Assembly: GCA_023053685.1 (NCBI GenBank)
Contig: JALIGW010000014.1
Span: forward strand, 18,507,308-18,571,307
DNA length: 64,000 nt
From: Diadophis punctatus similis
Taxonomy: Eukaryota; Chordata; Lepidosauria; Squamata; Dipsadidae
Reading direction: 5' to 3'
How positions within the stretch are numbered: position 1 is the first letter of the stretch; every line of letters begins with the position of its first letter. The notes below the pieces were generated by a model that saw only the letters and a list, made by a program, of their open reading frames with translations, made no database searches and was not told where the DNA came from. This document shows, piece after piece, positions 44,823 to 53,492 of the stretch. The position numbers were made by a program, and so were the translations under genes.

Positions 44823-44899
44823 CTCAGGCAGTGTGTGATTGATGTATTTTGTTCCACGTCAACCGACAGGTCCAGAAAATCTTCATCTTTGCTGCTCAC
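44823..44899 (-). CDS. USP12: USP12 exon 5
   Basis: [20 protein letters not shown] then ITHCL and two bases of Arg216; 77 nt. No Met in frame, so a start-to-stop scan misses it. Acceptor TTACCTCTTCAAG, donor AG|GTACAC. The exon begins GTGAGC, itself a donor-like hexamer directly after the acceptor. Confidence 0.97.
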
Positions 44900-45081
44900 C
44901 TTGAAGAGGTAAAAATGCAGATTTTACAATCTTTAAGAAATAGAGTGAAGAATGTGCAACTGTACAGCATCTAATTCCTAGCACTGTTCTCGGCTAAATC
45001 TTTCATCTCAGTGAAAGATCCCGAGCCAGTCACACTCCCTACATTTACTCCTAGGAATGTGGGTTTTAGGCTTGCCCTCAT

Positions 45082-45493
45082 TACAGGTAGTCCTTGACTT
45101 ATAACAACTTCTGTTGCTAAGCGAGATAGTTATTAAGTGAATTTTGTCCCATTTTACAGCCTTTCTTGCCACAGTTGTTAAGTGAAACACTGCAGTTGTT
45201 AAGTTAGTAACACGGTTGTTAAGTGAATCTGGCTTCCCCAATTGACTTTCAGAAGGTCACAAAAGGGGATCACATGACCCCGGGACATTGTGACCGTCAT
45301 AAATATGAACCAGTTGCCAATCATCTGAATTTTGAACACATGACTATGGAGATGCTACAACAGTCATAAAGTGCAGAAAAATGGTAGTAAGTCACTTTTT
45401 TCAGTGCCATTGTAACTTTGAATGGTCACTAAACAAACTGTTGTAACTGACTGAGGCCATTTTGAGACTTCAGCACTGACAGGACTACCGGTA
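45082..45493 (+). mobile_element. Tigger-like miniature element
   Basis: TACAGGTAGTCCTTGACTTA to GGACTACCGGTA, with about 35 bp (CTGAGGCCATTTTGAGACTT...) inserted before the right end. Confidence 0.8.
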
Positions 45494-45562
45494 CAGTTCC
45501 AAAATATCAGTGACAACTATTATGTTATGGAGGCAAAGGTTATAGGTTACTAGACTCTAATT

Positions 45563-45684
45563 CAGTGTTTCTTAATCTCAGCAATGTTAAGATGTATGGA
45601 ATTCAGCTCCCAGAATTCCCCAGCATACAATTCTGAGAGCTAAAGGCCACACACCTTAAAGTTACTGAAGTTGAGAAACACCGC
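45563..45684. mobile_element. Palindromic hAT-like miniature element, diverged
   Basis: CAGTGTTTCTTAATCTCAGC and GAAGTTGAGAAACACCG ends around CTCCCAGAATTCCCC; older than the other copies. Confidence 0.7.
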
Positions 45685-45835
45685 CCCACACCATCAATCC
45701 CAGCATTTTTGCACTGGAGGCATGTTCCAAAAAGAAACATAAAAGTTATGAATTGAGAAACTGAATCCCATAATGAGTGTATTTTGGATGTCACACTCTC
45801 CCTCTCAATAAGATAATCATTATAAATGTAGGTTC

Positions 45836-45893
45836 TCTGGCTAGCCGAGGGATGTACAATGACAATAAATGATGTACAATGACAATAAAGGCT

Positions 45894-45925
<32 letters not shown>

Positions 45926-46335
45926 CTTTTATTCATTAAACATGAAACTCAGTCAACTGAACATTTAAAAATACATCACAAATACCATTGACTGCTGCTA
46001 ATGGCTGATACGGGTTGCTGCCAACGTCGTAGGTATCAACCAAGTATCTTCTTAAAATATATGATGTTCCGAGTAGTGTAGTTTTTTGCAGTTCCGCAGG
46101 TGTTATTTCAGGAAGCTGCAATTTCTTGATGTGTTTTGTAAAATTCTTGGACATGATATCAAGTGCCCCGATGACAATGGATATCACTGTTACATATTTC
46201 ATCCATAGCCTTGTAGTTTTGATGGCCAGGTTGAGATATTTTGTAATTTTTTCCAGTTGTTTTCCTTCGACTGTGGCGTCTACTGGTACAGTGATATCAA
46301 TAAACTGTACGCTTCGCCTCTTCTTCTTCTTCCTT
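45836..46335 (-). mobile_element. R4/Dong-like LINE 3' end with (GAT)n tail
   Basis: Minus strand encodes TVISIVIGALDIMSKNF, KLQLPEITPAELQKTTLLGT and YILRRYL, the C-terminal signature of R4-clade Dong/Rex6 LINEs, and ends in GAT repeats (45893-45923), as these elements do. Confidence 0.75.
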
Positions 46336-46478
46336 TCTTCTTCTTCTCTTTCTCCTTCTCCTTCTTCTTAGCTAGCTTCCAGGTTGGGGATTCTGGTGAT
46401 CATAGCTGAGCTACACCCCAAGTCAACCACCCGGTTTAGCAGGACACATGAATGGACTCAGTGTAGAGATGTGTAAAC

Positions 46479-46845
46479 CAGGTAGTCCTCAACTTACAAC
46501 AGTTCACTTAGTGACCGTTCGAAGTTACAACAGCACTGACAAAAAAGTGACTTATGACCATAGCAGCATTCCCATCATGTGATTTACATTCAGATGCTTG
46601 ACAACTGACTCACATTTATGACAGTTGAAGTGTCCCAGAGTCATGTGACCATCTTTAACCACATTCTGACAAGCAAAGTCAATGAGGAAGCCAATTTCAT
46701 TTACCAACCGGGTTATTAATTTAACAATTGCAGTGATTCACTTAATAAACGTGGCAAGAAAAGTTGTAAAATGGGGCAAAACTCACAACAAATTTCTCAC
46801 TTAGCAACATAAATTTTGGGCTCAATTGTGCTCGTAAGTCAAATC
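46479..46845 (-). mobile_element. Tigger-like miniature element
   Basis: CCAGGTAGTCCTCAACTTAC start; the far end fades at CTCGTAAGTCAAATCC. Confidence 0.78.
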
Positions 46846-47149
46846 CACAGATGAAAAAGCTCTTTGGGAAGGGATGGGCACACTGTGAGCGCTTCCTTTA
46901 CTCAACTGACCATGCAAGATCAGGAAACATGGTTTCTTTCAGAAGATAAAAACTAGTCTTGTGTCCACTCCAAAGCTTCAGATCCAAAGTATTAATGTGC
47001 TCAAATCGGGACCTTTAGACTGAAGAATGTAACAGGGTTGCAACTACTTGAAGGAGACAAAAACTACCCTAATCCAGGAACTACGAAGGAGAAAACCATA
47101 CCTTTCCCATCATTGGCAGGGCAAGCTACTGCATGTAAAGAGGAAGCAA
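46846..47149. other. USP12 intron 4 sequence, nothing recognised
   Basis: No gene or repeat recognised. Confidence 0.35.
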
Positions 47150-47255
47150 ACCCCAACTCTCTCGCGCTGATGGCGTTACCTACTTGGGCAGTGAAACATC
47201 AGCAAGTGAACAACCAAGCTCAGAGAGCATCCAAGATGCCAGAACAAGAACTGAG
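47150..47255 (+). mobile_element. Penelope-like element fragment
   Basis: GCGCTGATGGCGTTACCTAC, TGGGCAGTGAAACATCAGCA, AACAACCAAGCTCAGAGAGC; the hammerhead-like core is mutated (CTGATGG). Confidence 0.65.
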
Positions 47256-47387
47256 ATAAGAGTGGGGCAGAGTTATGAACGTCATGCCCTCCTACAAGCT
47301 TCTTGAAAGCAGACCAAGCCAGTTATGGCAGGAAACATGACCATAAAACACGTTTTATGGCCAAAACGGAGAAACATTTTTCACGCT

Positions 47388-47498
47388 CAAAGGCCTCCAA
47401 ACTTGGCATCTTTAATAAGACTTGTGGACTTTCAACTCCCCAAATTCTGGGAGTAGAAGTCCACAAGTCTTAAAAGTTGCCAAGTTTGGAGACCCCTG
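47388..47498. mobile_element. Palindromic hAT-like miniature element
   Basis: CAAAGGCCTCCAAACTTGGC and GCCAAGTTTGGAGACCCCTG; flanks TTCACGCT and TTCTAGCT (6 of 8). Confidence 0.78.
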
Positions 47499-47649
47499 TT
47501 CTAGCTAAATGCAGGTTTAGTAACTAGGAGATGACCGTTCTTCTGTTTATATACGGACAGTAGGAAGATGGGGAAAAACACAGGCAACACCCTTGGGAAA
47601 GAGCACCACCACCAAGTAGGAATTTCAGAGAAAATAAAGAGCCACCTAC

Positions 47650-47876
47650 AGCTTCACAGTTTAAACAGCGTGTTTCGTTTGTTAGTGTTCCCTGGAAGAT
47701 TTCATGGACCCACGTAAGCTCCGTCTTCTCCCCTTCATCACTCTCAATGCTTCCGTTCTGGAGTTTGCCATTCTGTTTTTCCTGCTTCTTTTCTTCTTGC
47801 AGCAAGTCCGCAATTGTGTTCAATAGATAGTTCAGGAATTCATGTGCGTCCTGCTGCATATAGTTGTCAAACAGCT
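47650..47876 (-). CDS. USP12: USP12 exon 4
   Basis: Completes Glu115, then [20 protein letters not shown] to [10 protein letters not shown]; 227 nt. [14 protein letters not shown] is the second conserved USP box segment. RCLNC (Cys185, Cys188) is the first CxxC of the zinc ribbon. The linker [15 protein letters not shown] is one residue shorter than human USP12 and mixes features of USP12 and USP46. Acceptor TTACCAG, donor GCT|GTAGGT. Confidence 0.98.
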
Positions 47877-48086
47877 CTGGTAACAACAACAAAAAGAGCA
47901 GAGGAATTAGGATATTAGACTGCCAGCCTAGTACGGTTAAAGTCATTACAGAATTTCAGATACCAGGACAGGGTAGAAAGCAACGGGGTATGCTTTTATC
48001 AAAAATGAGCAAAAGTGCTTAGCAAAAATAGGTTTTCAAAAAGTAGATGTGAACATATTCGCAGCATGAATATAATACCACTATGA

Positions 48087-48264
48087 GTCAAATGATCACA
48101 TCACTCTGGGACAGTGCAACTGTTATAAGTACATGCCAGTTGCCAAGCACACGATTTCTGATCACATGACCATGGGGATGCTCCAAGGATCATGTCAATT
48201 TTTTTCAGTGCCGTTGTAACTTTGAACGGTCACTAAATGAATTCAGTTGAGAACTACCTGTAGT
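48087..48264 (+). mobile_element. Tigger-like miniature element, 3' half
   Basis: Begins at GATCACATCACTCTGGGACA and ends GTTGAGAACTACCTGTAG. Confidence 0.78.
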
Positions 48265-48549
48265 TAAGGGCAAAGGACAACAAATGATGGGCAGAGTTAC
48301 AAAATGATTACTATATGAGTCTGATTTACTTACTAACTAGTTTTCAAGGTTGGCCAAGTCAGTTAAAAGACATTCTTTAATCAGACATTGAACCCGGATG
48401 CTCTCTACCATCAGTGTCCCCGGGGGTGGGGGGATTTTGCTATGGGTCAATATGGTGATTCACTATTTGAAAGCAGCTTGATTCTTAAATTAACCTAATT
48501 TTTTAAAAGGTTAAGGTGGACAGGGAGCTTAATGTGTTGATTACCCCAG

Positions 48550-49312
48550 TACAGGTAGTCCTCCACTTATGTCCACAATTGAGCCAAAAATTTCTCTTGC
48601 TAAGCAAGACAGTTGTTAAGTGAGTTCTGCCCCATTTTACGACCTTTCTTACCACAGTTGTCAAGTGAATCATTTGTTAAATCAGTAACACGGTTGTTAA
48701 GTGAATCTGCATTCCCCATTGACTTTGTTTGTCAGAAAGTCTGTTAAGATATTCATGAACTGGGAGAGTCATGTTAACAAGGTCAGCCAATGAATAGGCA
48801 CAGCAACTAAGTCAGCCAATGGGAGCTAACCACTTCTGAGTCTGTGCAGAGAATCGAAACTGAAAACTTAAGCTTAAGGCTGGGCATGGCTCAGTCCACT
48901 TTGCTCTCTGTCCACTCTGAACTCTGAACTGAAAGCTTGTCTGCTGCTGGAAATGAAACTGTTTGTAACTGTTGCTACATTGAAGAAATAATCTACTTGT
49001 GGTATTGTATATATATTATTATGTTTATAAAGAAGTTATTGAATCCAGTTGAATCAGTCATCTGTGTGTGCTTCTGGTTTTGATTTCTTATGCAACAAAC
49101 TCTGATAATGTCACAAAAGGGGATCATATGATCCCGAGACACTGCAAGTGTCCTAAATATCAATTGCCTGAAGTGTCTTAAGTTTGATCGTCTGACTTTG
49201 GGGATGCTGCCATGGTCATAACTATGAAAAACAGTCATAAGACATTTTTTCAGTGCTGTTGTAACTTCGAACGGTCACTAAACCAGTGGTTGTAAGTCGA
49301 GGTTTACCGGTA
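48550..49312 (+). mobile_element. Tigger-like miniature element split by a 371-bp insert
   Basis: TACAGGTAGTCCTCCACTTA to GTCGAGGTTTACCGGTA; the body stops at TTTGTCAGAAAGTC and resumes at CACAAAAGGGGATCATATG. Confidence 0.85.
48742..49109. mobile_element. LTR-like insert of unknown family
   Basis: Starts TGTTAAGATATTCATGAACT and ends near CAAACTCTGATAAT with GTC on both sides (48739-48741, 49110-49112). Length, TG start and a direct repeat of only 3-4 bp suggest a solo LTR, but the right end is not a clean CA and no family is recognised. Confidence 0.4.
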
Positions 49313-49462
49313 TGAGGGAGCTTCCTCTGTTCCCACAAATCCATAGTTCTGAGTGAGATGCTTCCAAGGGCCTCCAACCACACCTGCTCCCAATCCACAC
49401 ATCTGATGAAATCTTAAGCATCCTCTGTCTCAAGGCATCCAAGAAGCCAGAGGCTTCCTTAC

Positions 49463-49676
49463 CGTTTTCTTTCCTCAGCCGGGAAATGAACTTCTTGGGG
49501 GGGATGACCCCCACTTTCTTCTTCTGGGTGGCAATGCTGTTGAAGAGGTCCGACAAGCACATCAGAAGGGTCTCCTTTTTGCGGGCCTGGACTTTGTAGG
49601 CCAAAACCTTTTCCCGAAATGGACGACAGAAGTAAAGGGCCTGGAGGACTGAGTTACAGTAGCAGGTATTTCCGAA
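49463..49676 (-). CDS. USP12: USP12 exon 3 (catalytic Cys)
   Basis: [20 protein letters not shown] to [11 protein letters not shown] plus one base; 214 nt. GNTCYCNS is the USP Cys box; its first Cys is residue 48, the nucleophile. [14 protein letters not shown] is the conserved segment after the box. Acceptor CTATTCTCTCAG, donor G|GTAAGG. The frame extends on either side in the track region but splice sites fix these limits. Confidence 0.98.
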
Positions 49677-49699
49677 CTGAGAGAATAGAAAAAGAAAAG

Positions 49700-49752
49700 T
49701 AACTAAGAGTGTGTTTGTGTGTGTGCCTGTCTGTCTGTGTGTGTGTGTGTTG
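49700..49752. repeat. Short (TG)n-rich tract
   Basis: GTGTGTTTGTGTGTGTGCCTG then TGTCTGTGTGTGTGTGTG; imperfect; CA-rich on the transcript, next to the exon 3 acceptor. Confidence 0.85.
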
Positions 49753-49809
49753 GCAAAATGGTTATTCAACTGCAGGTAAAAGAGAACTAAGGAAACCAAG
49801 AGTATAGGG

Positions 49810-49922
49810 CAGAGGTCTCCAACCTTGGCAACTTTAAGACTTATAGACAACTTGTAAACAATTTAAGACTTGTGGCCTTTGAAGTCCACAAGTCTTAAAA
49901 TTGTCAAGGTTGGACACGCCTG
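49810..49922. mobile_element. Palindromic hAT-like miniature element at CR1 end
   Basis: CAGAGGTCTCCAACCTTGGC and GTCAAGGTTGGACACGCCTG; flanks GTATAGGG and GTAGAGGA (6 of 8). The right flank is CR1. Confidence 0.75.
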
Positions 49923-50000
49923 GTAGAGGATCTCCTGCTCAAGCAGGGAATTGGACCAGAAGACCTCCAAGATCCCTTCCAACTTTGATATTCTGTCTTC
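49923..50000 (+). mobile_element. CR1 LINE terminal fragment
   Basis: GGATCTCCTGCTCAAGCAGG, TTGGACCAGAAGACCTCCAAG, ATATTCTGTCTTCTAAG. Confidence 0.85.
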
Positions 50001-50892
50001 TAAGTAAGCTGGCAAGGAAGAGGATAGGGGGAGGCTGGCAAAAGAGCATAAAAGGTGAAGGTGTTGCATACAATATTCTCACAAAAAAGACATTTGAGGG
50101 GAGGACAATCTTTTTGAGGGTTCAGAGCCTCAGGGAACCTGAGAAGCGTTTGTCCCTGAATGCTATGCTTAAGCTGAAACTGCCACACTTGCTCCGAATG
50201 CATTCCCTCTGCAACCTCCGCCTTGAATCTGACTTGGGGTTGCAAGCCTTGTAGGCTAGTTTGGGGGCTTTGTCAGTACTTCCTCAACCATGAACTGTTC
50301 CACAGCTGCCCGTCACCACAATATGCCTGAAGTATTTCCTTTGTTGACCCTCAGTGAAGGGAGCTGACCCAGACTTTTTAAAAGCTTTGCAATGCCATTT
50401 GGCCCAGCCTCCCACTTGTTTCACAAACCGGCAATGCTAATTAATTAGGGAGGGGAACCATGTCCTGTTGCTATGCTGTTACGACTGACTGTCAGCCATG
50501 GGTGGTGCTCAGGGCAAGGGTGCTGTTTGTGACCAGACCGTGATTTATGTGTGGAGCCTGGCAGCAGCCAGAACTCTGATGGGATGCCAAGGAGAGTTAG
50601 AGGAAGTTCTTTCCAGAATCAGCTCAGATCAAGAATATTTAGAGAAGGGACCAGCACTCTTAGGAGAAAAATGCCCCGGGGACGAGTTAGACAGTGCCTA
50701 CATGCTTCCTGTTTACAAAGCTGAAAGCAGATGTTTGCATCTGTCACATTTGAAGGTTGCTTCATTTCAGAGAAAGAAAAGAGAATCTGAGGGGATGATC
50801 ACGTCTGGGAGAAATCATCTGACATTCAGAATACATCCTCATCATTATCTCTGCAACAGTTCCCTCCATCCACATCAAGACTCTCAGTAAAA
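50001..50892. other. USP12 intron 2 sequence, nothing recognised
   Basis: Frame 50498-50890 plus (130 aa) has no domain I recognise and no splice or promoter support. Confidence 0.4.
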
Positions 50893-51015
50893 ACCAGAGG
50901 TCTCCAACCTTGGCAACTAAAGACTTGTGAACTTCAACTCCCAGAGTTCCTCAGACAGCTTCCTGGGAGTTGAAGACCACAAGTCTTAAAAGTTGCCAAG
51001 GTTGGAGACCCCTGA
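50893..51015. mobile_element. Palindromic hAT-like miniature element
   Basis: CCAGAGGTCTCCAACCTTGG and CCAAGGTTGGAGACCCCTG arms with central GAGTTCCTCAGACAGC. Confidence 0.82.
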
Positions 51016-51923
51016 TATAAACAAAACTAATATTTGCCCATCGAAAACGATGGGCAAATTGGTAGCTGTGTATTGGGAGCTATTCAACCCTAGGCTGTGG
51101 AAAGCTTTGATTGGGTGCTTTGGTTCAATTAATTTTCAATCAAATCACTCCTGAAGCAGTTTTGTGAATCTCTTGCCTCAAAGCAGCAAACTGAATCAAG
51201 AATAAAATGCCTTTTATTATAGCTTTGCCGGGGTCATCGCAGACCCTTCTGCAATTTTACTTCCCTGAAGGGAGAAGTGCCATGGACTTTGACATGACCG
51301 ATGGGTTTCAGCATCTCATGGCCTCTGAGCCTATTACGATTCCCTTCGTGCTGTTTCTTAGACTCCCTCTTGGCTCCGTCCAATGGAATTCTACTCTTCT
51401 GGGATGCTCCCATCAACACATCTGGAAGTTCAATTCAGCTTTCAGATACAAGCTCAAAGCTGACCATTCCTGGGTCAAGCCTTATGTTTACTTCCACAGG
51501 ATTAGGGGAGGTTTAAGCTCTCACAATGAGCAAATACTTGCAAGCTCTGGCCCAAAGGTTTGTGGTTTTTAAAAAAAGGGGGCTGCAGGGCAGGAAGGTA
51601 ACTTTTTCTAGGCCATCCCCATTCTCTGTGGCCCAGCTGTCTCAGGAGTTTTGTATCTCATTCTGACTGGAAACACGCTTCTGCTGCTTCTTCCTAACAA
51701 ATTGAACCAACTTTCTCAAGCAAACAAATGGCCAATGTTTTAACTCTTGCTTTACTTTGTAAAGGTCGGTTTTTAAGCACAGGTTCCAAGGTTCAGGATA
51801 CAAACTGGCTCCAGGAGCAGTGAACACAAGGGTTATTCGGGGTGTTTGGTTCCAAATCCAGGGATGACAAAAGAAGACACAACGATCAGACAACTCCCCA
51901 AGAAGCACAAAAGAGCCACTCAC
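51016..51923. other. USP12 intron 2 sequence
   Basis: Holds a perfect 12-bp stem with AAAA loop at 51032-51059. The 121-aa plus frame at 51207 has no recognisable domain. Confidence 0.4.
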
Positions 51924-52004
51924 ATTAACCAAGCCGAAGTAATGTTCATTCATAGGAAATTGATCCGGACCAATCTCTTTCTCCAAAGCAGAGGCATTGG
52001 CGCC
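51924..52004 (-). CDS. USP12: USP12 exon 2
   Basis: GANASALEKEIGPDQFPMNE then HYFGLVN; 27 codons, phase 0 at both ends. It leads into the Cys box of exon 3. Acceptor TTTTGTCTTCCAG, donor AAT|GTGAGT. The true start is in exon 1, not in this window; an internal Met would not be used. Confidence 0.97.
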
Positions 52005-52047
52005 CTGGAAGACAAAACAGAGGGAAGAAAAGACATGTAAAATGAGT

Positions 52048-52495
52048 ACAGGTAGTCCTCGACTTACAACAGTTCATTTAGTGACCGTTCAAAGTTACAA
52101 CGGCACTGAAGAGTGACTTATGACCGTTTTTCATGCTTATGACAGTTGCAGCATCCCCATGGTCACACGATCAAACTTCAGACACTTCAAGCAACCGATA
52201 GTTGTGATATATGACCCTTGCAGCATGTCCTATGGTCACGTGATCAAAATTCAGATACTTGGCAACTGGCTCATATTTATGACGGTTCCAGTGTCTGGGG
52301 GCCACGGGATCCCCTTTTGCGACCTCCTGACAAGGAAAGTCAATGGAGAAGCCAGTTTCACTTAATAACCATGTTACTAACTCAACTGCAGTGATTCACT
52401 TAACAACCATGGAAAGAAAAGTTGTAAAATGGGGCAAAACTCAGTTAACAAGTGTCTCATTTAAGAACAGAAATTTTGGGCTCAACTGTGGTCAT
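52048..52495 (-). mobile_element. Tigger-like miniature element with internal duplication
   Basis: TACAGGTAGTCCTCGACTTA start; a block of about 72 bp is present twice (52139-52195 and 52211-52266). The far end stops at CAACTGTGGTCA. Confidence 0.82.
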
Positions 52496-52836
52496 TTGAA
52501 GAATTCTTTTGCAACAGGTAAGCCTCACCTTACAGAAATGATCTTCTGCTCCAACAAAAACAGCTTTCATCCCCCTCCCTCACCCACCCACCCGCCACCT
52601 CCTCCAACACAGGGCACTGCTCAAATTTGCACTGGTGGGTCTCCAAATGTAAATTTGGGGGAAAAGAAAAGCCTACAACCTGGGAAGAGAGAATTCCACC
52701 AGCAGACAAGATACTAGACAGAACTGGAATAAACTGCTATGATACAACATTCTTACAGCAATCTTCCATTTAGTAAATGGTCTGTCTGCAACTTATCAAA
52801 ACATTGAGTGGCTCCCACTACTCCCTAGACCACATT
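52496..52836. other. USP12 intron 1 sequence, nothing recognised
   Basis: C-rich patch at 52570-52605; no gene or repeat recognised. Confidence 0.35.
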
Positions 52837-52983
52837 TAGCAATAGCAATAGCACTTTACTTATATACCGCTTCATAGTGCTTTACAGCCCTCTCTAAGCG
52901 GTTTACAGAGTTCAGCATATTGCCCCCAACAATCTGGGTCCTCATTTTACCCACCTCGGAAGGATGGAAGGCTGAGTCAACCT
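52837..52983 (-). mobile_element. 5'-truncated tRNA-derived SINE
   Basis: 3' part from AAGGTTGACTCAGCCTTCC to GCTATTGCTATTGC on the minus strand. Confidence 0.88.
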
Positions 52984-53309
52984 TGAAATTATAAAGAGCA
53001 GATGCATCTGTATTTTAATAACTATAATGGTCTATTAAGCAGTCAACACGGCAAATGTTTTCCATCACGCAACTTGGTCAACAACTAAGAAAACCTTATA
53101 GATTTAGTGATTTGGGGAAGGAATGGATGAATCTCTCTCAACTCTCTCTGGCATTCTCAGTAAAGAGCTCAGTTAAGAGCATTCTCTAAGCTTCACACCT
53201 TTGTAATACCCAGTATCAAAATGTATTAAAGTCAGCATTAAGTATTTAAAAGTCAGTCAGTTAATCAGTCAGTCATAGAATCGTAGGGCTGGAAGGAAGA
53301 CTTCCAGTT
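52984..53309. other. USP12 intron 1 sequence
   Basis: Only a CR1-tail-like ATAGAATCGTAGGGCTGGAAG at 53276-53296 is recognised. Confidence 0.4.
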
Positions 53310-53412
53310 CAGGCGTCCCCAACCTCTGGTCCCCAGACATGTACCAGGCCATGGCCCGTGGGGAACAGGGCTGCACAAGTGGCAGGCGAGCGCACAAAGC
53401 TGCATCTTCTCC
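53310..53412. mobile_element. hAT-like fragment (CCCCAACCTCTGG type)
   Basis: CAGGCGTCCCCAACCTCTGG and ACCAGGCCATGGCCCGTGGG resemble the left end of a widespread hAT family; no right end seen. Confidence 0.5.
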
Positions 53413-53429
53413 GAACAATAATAGAATAA

Positions 53430-53452
53430 CAGAGTTATTTTTTTGTTTGTTT

Positions 53453-53492
<40 letters not shown>

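Noticed and set aside
50498..51572. Two plus-strand frames of 130 and 121 codons in USP12 intron 2
   Set aside because: No recognisable domain, no conservation evidence, antisense in an intron.
31663..52004. USP46 as identity of the protease gene
   Set aside because: USP46-like residues occur in exon 4, but exons 6, 7 and 9 carry USP12-specific residues and the locus is next to GPR12.
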